Source: Myxococcales bacterium
GTDB lineage: Bacteria; Myxococcota_A; Polyangia; Palsa-1104; JAEUJZ01
Direction of reading: 5' to 3'
Length of the DNA: 64,000 nt
Assembly: GCA_016794505.1 (NCBI GenBank)
Contig: JAEUJZ010000067.1
Span: forward strand, 62,001 to 126,000
Part shown: one piece after another, positions 26,841-35,895 of the stretch
Layout of the letters: each line of letters starts with the position of its first letter
Numbering within the stretch: the stretch's first letter is position 1
Notes under the pieces: generated by a model
The model's input: only the letters and a program-made list of their open reading frames with translations
Databases searched by the model: none
What the model was told of the DNA's origin: nothing
Translations under genes and position numbers: made by a program

Positions 26841-27290
26841 ATGTCTCGTGATTTCAAGGAGATCTTTGACCTAGCGCGCTTGCGGCGTGCCTGGGGTGAC
26901 GCGTCCGCGGAACCCGCAGCGCCTGCTGAATCGGGCGATGACTTCTCGCGCCCAGCAGCGAATCAACCCATCGCTGCGTCTAGCTCAGGCACGTCGGGTA
27001 GCAGCCGCGCCAAGCCGGTGTCGCCCCAGGTCCTCTTGGATCAGCTCGCGGATGCTGTAGCGGCCGAGTTTCCGGCCCACGCAACCGCGCTGGGCTACCA
27101 CCTGGATATTCTGCGCAGTCGCCTCCACGCACTCGTCGGCGAACGTGGGCCATCGACGCACGCTCCAGCCAGTCCGGTGGAGCTTCCAACCGAGCTGGCC
27201 TTTGCCTATCACGCAGATGTGCAAGAGAACCTCGATCAGCTGGAAGACCTGATCGATGCGCTGTCACTGCCAACGCGAGGCGGAGACTAG
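26841..27290 (+). CDS. Unknown small T6SS-locus protein between tssL and tssM
   Basis: Protein of 149 residues. ATG 26841 is preferred over an upstream in-frame GTG because it matches the intergenic position and gives a sensible amphipathic start (MSRDFKEIFDLARLRRAWG). The middle (~25-60) is Pro/Ser/Ala-rich. The C-terminal part is helical (LLDQLADAVAAEFPAH, YHLDILRSRLHALVGER, DVQENLDQLEDLIDAL). There is no signal peptide or membrane span, so it is cytoplasmic. It lies between two inner-membrane complex genes and shares their strand. It may be a cytoplasmic adaptor or a diverged accessory protein such as TssA/TagF type, but no family was recognised. Confidence 0.7.
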   Translation: MSRDFKEIFDLARLRRAWGDASAEPAAPAESGDDFSRPAANQPIAASSSGTSGSSRAKPVSPQVLLDQLADAVAAEFPAHATALGYHLDILRSRLHALVGERGPSTHAPASPVELPTELAFAYHADVQENLDQLEDLIDALSLPTRGGD

Positions 27291-27301
27291 GCCACCTACA
27301 C

Positions 27302-30300
27302 ATGGCATTCCTGGATCTGCCAGAGCTTTTGCGCATGCCTGATGTAAGCCCACTGGGGCTTATCGGGCTGCACGTTGCTTGGCCGAATCTACTGGCTGCC
27401 GTCGATCTCAAGGCCCCGCCCGTACCGACGAACCCAAGCAGCAATCTGCGGCTGGCGCTGATCATTGGCGCCATTGTCCTGGTTCTCATTGTGCTGGTGG
27501 TTCTGTACCTGTGGCTGCGCGCTCGCCGTCGGGCCGAAGGCGAGATCGGCATGCGACCGAACCGCCTGCAGCGCGTCTACAACCGCTTCCTGCGACCGCT
27601 GCCCTGGCGAGCCCGCCGTGCGCTGCGCACCTATCCATGGATCGTCGTGCTCGGCGATGCGGGGGCCGGCAAGACGCAGCTCATCAACGGCTGTGTCGAC
27701 TGGCAGGGACAGGCCAACCAGTTCTTCCCCAGCTACACCACGGATCCGCTGCTGCAGATCTATCTGGGCAGCAAGGTCATCGTTCACGAGGTGGCAGCGC
27801 CACTTCTGGGGGATAGCTCGCGCGCTGCGCAGGCCGCGCTGCGTCGTCTGTGGCAGCCGCTCATGGGCATCCAGCCACCGATGGCCCTGATCGTGCTCAG
27901 CGTGCGCGCTCTTTACAAACAGACTCCCGAGCAGATCCAGCGACACGCTCAGCTTCTGCGCGGCAAGCTGAACCTTCTGTCCGAGATCATCGGTCAGCCC
28001 GTGCGCACGCGCGTGGTCTTGACATACATGGATCGCGCTGATGGCTTCGGCGAATACGTTCGCCTGCTGCACCAGAACGGCATCGCCATCCACGTGCCGC
28101 TGCGCGATGACGAAGGGCATCTGGTCTCTCTGGAAGGCGGCGTCACGCACCACGAAAAGTACCTGCCCTTGGCGCTCACCAGCTTTTCCGCTGTCGAGTT
28201 CCGCACGCTGGTTGAATTCTTGGTGCGCAGCCCCAACATCACGTCCCAGGTCGGCGAGTGCCTGCGCATCCTTGGCGAAGAGATCGCGTTCTCGATGACG
28301 CCGGCCTTTGACCGCTTGTACTTCTATGGTCAGGGGCTGGAAAGCAAGCTGCCCAATCCGTTTCACGCGCGTTTCCTTCTGCCCGGCATTCCGCTGCACA
28401 AGCTGGCCGGACGTGGACTGTCGTTTCTGCGCACCCTGTTTGACTTCGCGCCGCTGCGCACGCATGTCATTGGCTGCACGCTGGTCGCACTGCTGGCCGC
28501 GCTGGTCTATGGGTCGATCTATCGCAACCACACCCGCAAGGTCGAAGACGCAGACACAGCGGTCGAGCGCCTTGAAGTGGCGATTGGCCGCTCGCAGACC
28601 TCGCTGAATCCGCCGTCGGAATCGCAGGCCGTGCGGGCGGCAGCAGGTGAAGCGGGAAATGCGCTCTTGCGGGTGCGCGCATCCGAAGAAGGCAAGCCGC
28701 TGATCTGGCGCTTGCGACAAGATGACAAGGCCAGCCAGCGAGCGCGCTTCGTGTCGGCCGTGCGGCGCGCGTACTTGCTGCCCGCGCTGGAACGACATCG
28801 CCAGCCGTCGTCCCGAGATCGCTTCATTTACACCCTGGGTGCCGTGTATGCCGGACGAAGAAACTCGCTGGGCGAAGAAGTGCGCCGGGCTCCTGCTGTG
28901 TGGGCGGCCGCGGTGCCGATGCCAGAAGAAGTCCTGCTGAAATACGTCGACCTGAGCGACCCAGCATGGAGCGAGCGCGTGCCCGTAAGCGGCAACCTAG
29001 CGGGAGCCGATGCCAACGTTCGCTTCAATGCCGCCGCCGACTTGGGGCCCTGGCTGAACTACTTGACCGTCATGGACGCGGCCTTTGCCGGCCCGACGAT
29101 CACGGCGCTGCAGCTTCAGCGGGTGCAGGCTGTGACTCGCCGTTTCAACGATGCCTTGCTGCAAGCGCAAAAGAACCGCGCAGCCGAGCACGTGCTGCGC
29201 ATTCTGTCGGAAGAGACCGCGGTCGACCTCAAATACTTGTTTGGCCCCGCTTTGGCCGCGCTGATGCCGCCGGGCTGGCTCAGCGACAACGCGGATTCCT
29301 TGATGGGCCTGTTCCAGCTCGTGCTGTCGAGCTCTCTCGACGGGCCGCGCGCGGATCAGATGAACCTGACGGATCTGATGAACCTGCTGACCACCAGCCC
29401 AGATGCGGCCAAGCAAGCGCCCAAAGATGTCGTGTATTCGTTTGAGCTGCTCGGCAAGTCGTTCAAATTCAGCACCGTGCGCTGGCTGGAGCTGCTCACC
29501 CGCAGCCGCAGACACGATGTGCTGCGGGCGGTCACCGGAGGCAGCAGCGAGCCCGATCGCAGCCTGTCACCGACGAAGCTGACAGCGCTGCAAAGCGATG
29601 CGGGAGCGGGCGAAGGCAGCGGCGCGAAGAAAAAAAAACGCCGCCGCCATCACCACCACCACGCAAAAAAAAAGTCGACAAATGTCGCTGAGGCTCGCAC
29701 CTCGGGCGATGCCGGTCACTCGCACAGCGAGCGCGATCTAGACAGCGGCGGCAGCGACAGTGTCCCCGCGATCTATACGCGCGTTGGCTTCGAGCGCGAG
29801 ATGAAGCCGTCTCTGGTCGACGCCGAAAAGCGCCTACCGACAGCGCCGCTGGCTCCTGAGCAGCGACAAGCGCTGGAACGCTATCTGCTCGATCAGGCGC
29901 GTCGCTATGCTCGCAACTATCGCGATGCACAGGTCGCGTATTTGTTGGGCTATCACCCCAAAGCCGACACGCTGCCTGCGGTGCTGGCGCTGCTCGACGA
30001 TCTGCAGCAGCCCTCGTCACCGCTGCTTGAGCGCCTGCGCGTCGTCGCGGACAACCTGAACCTGGGCAAGCTCGAAGGTCCGTTCTTCGCGCCGCTCGCC
30101 GAACAGTTGGCCAGCTTGGCGCCGATCTTAAAGCTGGGAATGGCCAAAGACGGCGCGTATCCCGAGTACGAAAAGTACAAAGTTCTCTTGGCGCGCTTGG
30201 CGCGTGATCTAAGCGGCGAGGATGCCGCTCCAGCCACACCGATGGCCGCTGCTGCGACGGAAAAAGCAGGCGCCGACAAGGGCGGAAAAGCCCCTGCGAT

Positions 30301-31207
30301 GGCGGCCGATCCGCCCACCAGTGCTGCGCGCGTGGCACTGCTCAACCTGCAGGGCGTCGAAGGCTCGCCGCAGCAGAAGCTCGACACGTACCTCGACGCG
30401 GCGGGGCTGGCCGGCGATCTGCGGCGCCCATTTTTGGTTCCCCTTCTGCGCGTGCATCGCTTGGGGCTCGCGGATATCGAGTCCGCCATCGACAGTCGCT
30501 GGGCCGAAGAACACAGCCAACGCATTCGACCGCTGCTCGATCGCTTTCCGTTCACTCGCCAAGCCAAGGTCGATGTTGCGATCGCCGATCTCGCAGCGCT
30601 CAAGCCCCCCGAGGGTGCGATCTATCAATTTGTGCAGCGCCAGATCGCGCCGATGTACAGCGAAAAACCCGACGGAACGCTGGTTCCGCTGAAGAACGCG
30701 CTGGGCACGCTGAAGCTCAGCGACAGCGTGCTTGCAACGGCCAGCCGCCTGCGCCGCCTGACCCGCGCGCTGTGGACTCCCGAAGGTGCCGAGAGGCCCA
30801 TCGCTCTTTCGGTGAAACCCATGCCGCTGCCGCCGGTTGGTGGCAGTGAGCAAGTGGTCACCCAGACCTTTTTGACCTGCAGCAACGTCAGCGTCTATGG
30901 CTTCAATCAGATGCCCGAGTCCAAGCCATTCCCCCTGCCGTGGTGGCGGCAAGAGACCGCGGCCGCCGGCATCGAGCTGGGCAAGGCCGACTCCAAGACG
31001 CGGCGCTACCAGTCGATCGATGTCGCCAGCTCGCCGTGGAGCTTCTATCGCTTGCTGGAAAAAGCGACATGGGAAGGGTTGACCGCGACCTGGCGTATCG
31101 AGAACGAAGCCCCCGGCCCAGCCCGCGCGGTGCGCTTCGCCTTCGACGGCGATCCGTGGGCGCTGTTCAAAGTCTCTTCATCTCGCCCAAGTCGCGAGCG
31201 AAACTAA
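27302..31207 (+). CDS. tssM: T6SS inner-membrane scaffold TssM (IcmF)
   Basis: Large scaffold protein of 1301 residues (family usually ~1100-1300) spanning the inner membrane. An N-terminal membrane helix is at ~48-71 (IIGAIVLVLIVLVVLYLWL), followed by a NTPase domain with Walker A GDAGAGKT at ~117-124, and a further membrane span at ~386-410 (VIGCTLVALLAALVYGSIY). The periplasmic region contains an unusual Lys/Arg/His-rich insert near residue 777 (KKKKRRRHHHHHAKKK). The C-terminus has the TssM periplasmic beta fold (FPLPWWRQETAAAG, FAFDGDPWALFKV). ATG 27302 follows the previous stop by 11 bases. tssJ follows by four bases. Confidence 0.94.
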   Translation: MAFLDLPELLRMPDVSPLGLIGLHVAWPNLLAAVDLKAPPVPTNPSSNLRLALIIGAIVLVLIVLVVLYLWLRARRRAEGEIGMRPNRLQRVYNRFLRPLPWRARRALRTYPWIVVLGDAGAGKTQLINGCVDWQGQANQFFPSYTTDPLLQIYLGSKVIVHEVAAPLLGDSSRAAQAALRRLWQPLMGIQPPMALIVLSVRALYKQTPEQIQRHAQLLRGKLNLLSEIIGQPVRTRVVLTYMDRADGFGEYVRLLHQNGIAIHVPLRDDEGHLVSLEGGVTHHEKYLPLALTSFSAVEFRTLVEFLVRSPNITSQVGECLRILGEEIAFSMTPAFDRLYFYGQGLESKLPNPFHARFLLPGIPLHKLAGRGLSFLRTLFDFAPLRTHVIGCTLVALLAALVYGSIYRNHTRKVEDADTAVERLEVAIGRSQTSLNPPSESQAVRAAAGEAGNALLRVRASEEGKPLIWRLRQDDKASQRARFVSAVRRAYLLPALERHRQPSSRDRFIYTLGAVYAGRRNSLGEEVRRAPAVWAAAVPMPEEVLLKYVDLSDPAWSERVPVSGNLAGADANVRFNAAADLGPWLNYLTVMDAAFAGPTITALQLQRVQAVTRRFNDALLQAQKNRAAEHVLRILSEETAVDLKYLFGPALAALMPPGWLSDNADSLMGLFQLVLSSSLDGPRADQMNLTDLMNLLTTSPDAAKQAPKDVVYSFELLGKSFKFSTVRWLELLTRSRRHDVLRAVTGGSSEPDRSLSPTKLTALQSDAGAGEGSGAKKKKRRRHHHHHAKKKSTNVAEARTSGDAGHSHSERDLDSGGSDSVPAIYTRVGFEREMKPSLVDAEKRLPTAPLAPEQRQALERYLLDQARRYARNYRDAQVAYLLGYHPKADTLPAVLALLDDLQQPSSPLLERLRVVADNLNLGKLEGPFFAPLAEQLASLAPILKLGMAKDGAYPEYEKYKVLLARLARDLSGEDAAPATPMAAAATEKAGADKGGKAPAMAADPPTSAARVALLNLQGVEGSPQQKLDTYLDAAGLAGDLRRPFLVPLLRVHRLGLADIESAIDSRWAEEHSQRIRPLLDRFPFTRQAKVDVAIADLAALKPPEGAIYQFVQRQIAPMYSEKPDGTLVPLKNALGTLKLSDSVLATASRLRRLTRALWTPEGAERPIALSVKPMPLPPVGGSEQVVTQTFLTCSNVSVYGFNQMPESKPFPLPWWRQETAAAGIELGKADSKTRRYQSIDVASSPWSFYRLLEKATWEGLTATWRIENEAPGPARAVRFAFDGDPWALFKVSSSRPSRERN

Positions 31208-31210
31208 GCC

Positions 31211-31624
31211 GTGCTTCGTTCGTCCTGGTCGCTTCGCCTATGTTCGCTGCTGGGGCTGACTCTGGTCGGCTGCATCCCTGGCTATGTCCGCGTTTCCGTC
31301 GACGCCAGCGCCGATCTGAACCAGAAACAGCCGGTGTACATGTTGGTGCGAACGCTGGATCGCAAAGCGTATCTGGCCGAGTCCTACGGCGAAGTCGCGG
31401 GCAAGCTCGTCGAAAGCGACCCTTCGGTGCTGCGCAAAGAGCTGCTGTTTCCCGGCAAGTCCGCCAGCCTGTACATCAAGAAACCCAAAGGGCCTCTGGC
31501 TCTTTATTTCTTGTTCACGGCCCCTGGCGGCACCTGGCGCTTGTTCGTCGATGCCCCGCTGCCGCTGCAAGTAAAAGCAGAGCTCAAGGGCAGTCGCCTG
31601 GTGCAGGACTCGACGCTGTTCTAA
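31211..31624 (+). CDS. tssJ: T6SS outer-membrane lipoprotein TssJ
   Basis: Protein of 137 residues with a lipoprotein signal (LGLTLVGCIPG, Cys ~19), so anchored to the outer membrane and bound to TssM. After the Cys, the small beta-sandwich pattern VRVSVDASADLNQKQPVYMLVRTL and the loop DAPLPLQVKAELKGSRL fit TssJ/VasD. GTG 31211 sits four bases after the tssM stop, implying translational coupling. It is the last T6SS gene. The convergent sppA follows. Confidence 0.88.
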   Translation: MLRSSWSLRLCSLLGLTLVGCIPGYVRVSVDASADLNQKQPVYMLVRTLDRKAYLAESYGEVAGKLVESDPSVLRKELLFPGKSASLYIKKPKGPLALYFLFTAPGGTWRLFVDAPLPLQVKAELKGSRLVQDSTLF

Positions 31625-31628
31625 GCGG

Positions 31629-31664
31629 AAAAAAGAAGCCACCCCAGCCACGAGCCAAGGCGGC
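31629..31664 (-). terminator. Likely Rho-independent terminator for sppA
   Basis: Read on the minus strand after the sppA stop, GCCGCC (31664-31659) pairs with GGTGGC (31643-31638), with one G-U pair, and six T follow at 31634-31629. The T-run supports intrinsic termination; the loop is long (about 15 bases). It lies in the convergent gap with tssJ and could also slow readthrough from that side. Confidence 0.45.
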
Positions 31665-31675
31665 AGCACGCAACG

Positions 31676-33478
31676 CTAGTGGGTACTGGGCAGGTCGTGC
31701 ATACGCAGCGCGCCCGACGCTTCACCCGCGATCTCGTCATCGAAGATGGCTTGCAGCGCCGCGCGCAACAAGGTGGCGGGACGCACGCGCACCGCGACCT
31801 GCGTGCTGGCCGGAGACTCGCTGTTGTCGCTGTCCTTGCCCAGCACGGCGTCGCGAAGCATGGCAATCGGCGGCTTCTGCGCCGGGAACTGCTTGAGCGC
31901 CACAGGCTGCCCGTCGGCAATGCCCGAGGCCTGTCGCGCCAAGCGCACCGCCACGTCCAGACCGCCTAGCTCGTCGACCAGGCCGATGCCCTTGGCATCC
32001 TCGCCGGTCCAGATGCGCCCCTTGGCCACTTTCAGCACGGCGTCTTTGGGCAGCTTGCGACCCTCGGCGACTTTGTTTGTGAAGTCGACGTACACGCGAT
32101 CCAGCCAGGCCTGAAAGCGCACCCACTCGTCGGGCGTGAACTCGCGGTTTGTGCTCCACATGCCGGCGTGCTGGCCGAATGCGACGCGGTCCTGCGTCAC
32201 ACCCAGCTTGTTGTTCAAGAGCTCGCTGGTGATGAACTTGCCGCCGAGCACGCCGATTGATCCCGTGATCGTCGCAGGCTGCGCGACGATCTTGTCCGCG
32301 GCCATGGCCACGAAATAGCCGCCCGATCCGGCGACGTTGCCCATGGTGGCAATGACGGGCTTGCCGGCCGCGCGGGCACGCACGACCTCGCGCCACACCG
32401 CATCGGATGCGACGTAGGATCCGCCGGGGCTGTCGATGCGAAAGACGATGGCCTTCACGTCTTTATCGGCCACTGCGCTACGAAACGCCGCCGTCACCGT
32501 GTCCGATCCCAGCGCGCTGCTGCCAGACAGCGGATCGACCTCGCCCTTACCGCGCTGCACGCCGCCCAGGCCATAGATCAAAGCCAGCGTCGGTGCCTGC
32601 TTCAATCGCTGCTTTTCGGCCTTGTCGGTGCGCTCGACATACTTGTGCAAAAACAGAAGCTGCGCGTCGCTCCCCCCGCGCTCGCGCCCCTTGGCCATGA
32701 ACTCATCGCGATAGCCAAGCTGGTCCACGAGCTTTTCTTTCAGAGCCTCGGGTCCCAAAAACGGACCGCGATCGACGAGCGCTTTGACCTCGCCGTCCTG
32801 CAGCTTGCGGCCCTCGGCGATGCCGCGAACCATCTGCGCGTACCAGCCTTGCGCGATCTTCTCTAGCGCCTCTTTGTGGGCGGGCGTGAACTTGTTCTCG
32901 GTGAACATGTTCATCGCGTTTTTGTATTCATATCGCTGATCCATCTGCGGCTTTAGGCCCAGCTTTTCGAGCGCGTTCTTGATGAAGAACGGCTCCATCA
33001 GCACGCCGGTCAGTCCGACATCGCCCGAGGGCTGCAGCCAGATCTGCTCAAACGCCGTCGCCAAGTAGTACGACGAATTCCCCTGCCCAAACTCGCCGAA
33101 GGTCTCGCTATAGGCCAGCGCAAACTTTCCCTTGTCGCGGAAGCGGCGAATGGCATCGCGCAGTTCTTGCACCTGGGCCATGCCCATCTTGGTCTGTCCC
33201 AAGCGAGCCAAAAGCCCGACCACGCGCGGGTCCTCCGCGGCTCGCTCCAGCCCCACAAGCAGGGAGCGCAGGCTGCCTGCGCCGTCGGGGCGAAGCTTGG
33301 CCAGCGGGTTCTGCTGGCTGTCTTCCTGCAGCTCGACTTCCAGGTTCACTTCCAAGATCGTGCGCGCCGGAACGGCCTTCTCTCGACTGCTGAACGCCGC
33401 GATCGCGATCGCGACGAACAACACCAGCAAGAACAGACCTCCGACCCAGGCCAAGAATCGTCCAATCGCATGTCGCAT
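31676..33478 (-). CDS. sppA: Signal peptide peptidase SppA (67 kDa type)
   Basis: Membrane serine protease that degrades residual signal peptides. The protein is 600 residues from ATG 33478, preferred over GTG 33487 because GAGGAG lies eight bases upstream of it and overlaps the GTG. One N-terminal membrane helix is present (~7-31: FLAWVGGLFLLVLFVAIAIA). The two-domain 67 kDa type is seen: a Lys in YEYKNAMN (about Lys186) and Ser in VAGSGGYFVA (about Ser385), the expected catalytic Ser/Lys pair, with SPGGS and GSIGVLGG nearby. It is convergent with tssJ and divergent from the foldase gene at 33671. Confidence 0.92.
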   Translation of the reverse strand: MRHAIGRFLAWVGGLFLLVLFVAIAIAAFSSREKAVPARTILEVNLEVELQEDSQQNPLAKLRPDGAGSLRSLLVGLERAAEDPRVVGLLARLGQTKMGMAQVQELRDAIRRFRDKGKFALAYSETFGEFGQGNSSYYLATAFEQIWLQPSGDVGLTGVLMEPFFIKNALEKLGLKPQMDQRYEYKNAMNMFTENKFTPAHKEALEKIAQGWYAQMVRGIAEGRKLQDGEVKALVDRGPFLGPEALKEKLVDQLGYRDEFMAKGRERGGSDAQLLFLHKYVERTDKAEKQRLKQAPTLALIYGLGGVQRGKGEVDPLSGSSALGSDTVTAAFRSAVADKDVKAIVFRIDSPGGSYVASDAVWREVVRARAAGKPVIATMGNVAGSGGYFVAMAADKIVAQPATITGSIGVLGGKFITSELLNNKLGVTQDRVAFGQHAGMWSTNREFTPDEWVRFQAWLDRVYVDFTNKVAEGRKLPKDAVLKVAKGRIWTGEDAKGIGLVDELGGLDVAVRLARQASGIADGQPVALKQFPAQKPPIAMLRDAVLGKDSDNSESPASTQVAVRVRPATLLRAALQAIFDDEIAGEASGALRMHDLPSTH

Positions 33479-33670
33479 ACTCAACACTCCTCGCTGTGTC
33501 AGCGCTCGTCGGCAGGTATCAGGCAGACCGCCGCAAGCGCCATGAAAACACCGCCTAGAAACCGATGGGCAACGCCAAAGACCGCTCGACTATTCCAGAT
33601 CGCTCGCGTGTCCTGCCGCATCTGCGACGAAGGTAACAGATTGCTTTGCAGCGTGCGTCGGGCTATTTCA

Positions 33671-34846
33671 ATGGGAATGAAGCTTCTCTTTTCTTGCTCT
33701 TTCCGGCGCTCCCTCCGGCGCTCCTTCCAGTGGGTATCGCGCGGCGAGCGCGGCCTGCTGCTGGGTGTGGCGGCCTTGTCGCTTGTCGGCGCAAGCGGCT
33801 GCCGTGATCTGGCGGCCAAGCGCAGCGCCAACAAAGGCAATGTGCTCGCGCAGATCAACGAAACGGTTATCACCGTCGCGGACATGGAAGAGCGCCTGAA
33901 CAATCAGTCGCCGTACGTGCGCGCTCGCTATGCCGCGCAGGAACAGAAAAAGGAATACCTCGACAACCTGGTGAAGTTCGAGGTGCTGGCCGCAGAAGCC
34001 AAAAAGCAGGGCATCGACCGCGATCCTGAAGTCGTGCGAACGATGAAGCAGGTGATGATCCAAAAGCTCCTGCGCAGTCGCTTCGACAAGTACAAGCAGG
34101 AAGACATCTCGGACGCCGACGTGCAGCGCTACTTCGACGGCCACCCCGAAGAGTTCAACCGCCCGCCCGAGATCCGCGCCAGCTTGATCTTGGTGGCTGA
34201 CGAAGCGACAGCAAAAAAAGTTGCGGCCGACCCGCGGGTAAGCGGCCTGGAAAACCTCGGCTTCCGCACGCTGGTCAGCGAGTACAGCGTCGATCAAGAG
34301 ACAAAAGAGCGCGGCGGTGACCTGCGCTTTTTCGATCAGAACAATCGCGAGCTTCCCAAAGAGATCGTCGAAGCAGCGTTCAAGCTGGTCAACGTTGGCG
34401 ATGTCAGCCCCGTGATCAAGACCGCTCGCGGCTATGCCCTGCTGAAGCTGACGGGACAGCGACGTGCTCTTTCCCGCACGCTGGCCGAGGTAGCGCCGCA
34501 GATCCGCGCTAAGCTGTTCCGCGAGAGACGCCAGCACCTGATGGACGAGTACGAAGACGCCCTAAGAAAAGCATCGAGCGTGCAGGTTTTTCCCGACAAG
34601 CTGTCCTTGGTCCGTGTCGACCTGACGCAAAATGCCGTCGGAGCCCCCGATGAGCTGCGCCCGGCCCCGCACAGTGGCGAGTTCCATCCCGCTGGCCAGC
34701 GCGCTCCCCAAGCCTCGCCGCTGCGCCCTGGAGCTCCGACGACTGCTGCGTCGCCCTCGTCTGCCGGCTCCAGCAGCCCAGCCCCTGCGACACCGCCGGC
34801 CGCGACACCGACTGCAACACCGGCCGCGCCTTCTGGAGGTCACTAA
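33671..34846 (+). CDS. Parvulin-type peptidyl-prolyl isomerase lipoprotein
   Basis: Foldase of 391 residues predicted to be a lipoprotein (signal with ALSLVGASGC). ATG 33671 or ATG 33677 is the start; the upstream region in frame is antisense to sppA and not real. Residues ~55-175 form a SurA-like N-domain (YLDNLVKFEVLAAEAKKQG, RYFDGHPEEFNRPPEIR), followed by a degenerate parvulin PPIase domain with SLILVADEATAKKV and GGDLRFFDQNNRELPKEI. The final ~60 residues are Pro/Ala/Thr-rich. It is likely periplasmic and helps outer-membrane protein assembly. A gene for a second foldase follows with four bases between. Confidence 0.85.
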   Translation: MGMKLLFSCSFRRSLRRSFQWVSRGERGLLLGVAALSLVGASGCRDLAAKRSANKGNVLAQINETVITVADMEERLNNQSPYVRARYAAQEQKKEYLDNLVKFEVLAAEAKKQGIDRDPEVVRTMKQVMIQKLLRSRFDKYKQEDISDADVQRYFDGHPEEFNRPPEIRASLILVADEATAKKVAADPRVSGLENLGFRTLVSEYSVDQETKERGGDLRFFDQNNRELPKEIVEAAFKLVNVGDVSPVIKTARGYALLKLTGQRRALSRTLAEVAPQIRAKLFRERRQHLMDEYEDALRKASSVQVFPDKLSLVRVDLTQNAVGAPDELRPAPHSGEFHPAGQRAPQASPLRPGAPTTAASPSSAGSSSPAPATPPAATPTATPAAPSGGH

Positions 34847-34850
34847 GTCC

Positions 34851-35864
34851 ATGCGCCTGTCTGCGTTCCTGCGCTCTGCCCTGCTCTGCCGTGTGCTACC
34901 GCTTGCGGTATTTGGTGCGACGCTGCCTGTCTTCACGGGAAGCGCAAACGCCATCGTTCTTGACCGCATCGCCGCCGTCGTCAACGAAGAGATCATTTTG
35001 GATTCCGAGGTCAACCAGAACGCGCTGCAGACTGCCCGTGCCGAGCTAGGTGACGTCGATTTCTCGTCGCCCGAAGGCCAGCGCAAGTTCGAACAGCACC
35101 GCAGAAAGACGCTCGAATCCCTGGTTGAGCGCGTGCTGATCATGCAGCAAGCGCGCGAGATGAAGGTCGACGTGACGGATGAAGAAGTAAAGTCCGCCGT
35201 CGAGTCGGTGCGCACACAGAACAACCTGACGCCCGAGCAGTTTCAAGAAGCACTCAAGCAGCAGGGCATCAGCTCGCTTGAGGAATACAAGAAGTCGCTG
35301 CACAAGCAGCTTGTGCAGATGCGCGTCATCAATCAGGCCGTGCGCAGCAAGATCTCGATTGGCGACGACGAAGTGCGCGCCTTGTATGCCCAGAACGTGC
35401 GGCAGGCCAGCGGCGATGCCATGCAGATCCACTTGAAGCAGATCTTCCTTTCCGTGCCGCCGACTGCGACCACGGCTCAGATCGACGAAAAGCGACGGCT
35501 GGGCATGAAGATCGTCGCGGAGCTACGTGGCGGCAAAGACTTCACCCAGCTCGCCAAGCAGCACGGCAGCGATGACGCCAGCAAGGCCGGTGGTGACCTG
35601 GGCTTTTTGGCGCGTGGTGATCTGCCGCCCGAGCTACGCGAGCCCGTCGTCAGCATGGATCCCGGCGACATCCGCGGCCCCATCCAGTCCGAGCGCGGCC
35701 TGCACATCCTGCAGTTGGTTGAAAAGAAGAGCGGCGAAGTGAAGAGCTTCGACGAGGCGAAAGAAGAGCTGCGCCGTCAGCTCTATGAGCAGAGCCTAGA
35801 GCGCGGCATTCAGAACTGGACCAAAGAGCTACGCCGCAAAGCCCACGTCGACATTCGCCACTGA
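34851..35864 (+). CDS. surA: SurA-like periplasmic peptidyl-prolyl isomerase
   Basis: Periplasmic chaperone/isomerase of 337 residues for outer-membrane proteins. ATG 34851 has a good GGAGG just upstream. The Sec signal peptide is cleaved near GSANA. The chaperone core has VVNEEIILDSEV and SLVERVLIMQQA; the single parvulin domain has KAGGDLGFLARGDLPPEL and GLHILQLVEKK. It is shorter than E. coli SurA (about 430), which has two parvulin domains. It overlaps functionally with the preceding lipoprotein foldase and probably forms an operon with it. Confidence 0.88.
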   Translation: MRLSAFLRSALLCRVLPLAVFGATLPVFTGSANAIVLDRIAAVVNEEIILDSEVNQNALQTARAELGDVDFSSPEGQRKFEQHRRKTLESLVERVLIMQQAREMKVDVTDEEVKSAVESVRTQNNLTPEQFQEALKQQGISSLEEYKKSLHKQLVQMRVINQAVRSKISIGDDEVRALYAQNVRQASGDAMQIHLKQIFLSVPPTATTAQIDEKRRLGMKIVAELRGGKDFTQLAKQHGSDDASKAGGDLGFLARGDLPPELREPVVSMDPGDIRGPIQSERGLHILQLVEKKSGEVKSFDEAKEELRRQLYEQSLERGIQNWTKELRRKAHVDIRH

Positions 35865-35885
35865 GAACGACGAACGACGAACGAC
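35865..35885 (+). repeat. Three tandem GAACGAC heptamers
   Basis: Perfect heptamer GAACGAC repeated three times directly after the surA-like stop codon, in the short gap before the convergent glycine-rich lipoprotein gene. It is a short simple repeat with no visible hairpin. Confidence 0.85.
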
Positions 35886-35895
35886 GGCGGGCGGC

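Noticed and set aside
27389..28798. 469-codon minus-strand frame inside tssM
   Set aside because: It is a codon-bias shadow; the tssM frame carries Walker A and membrane helices.
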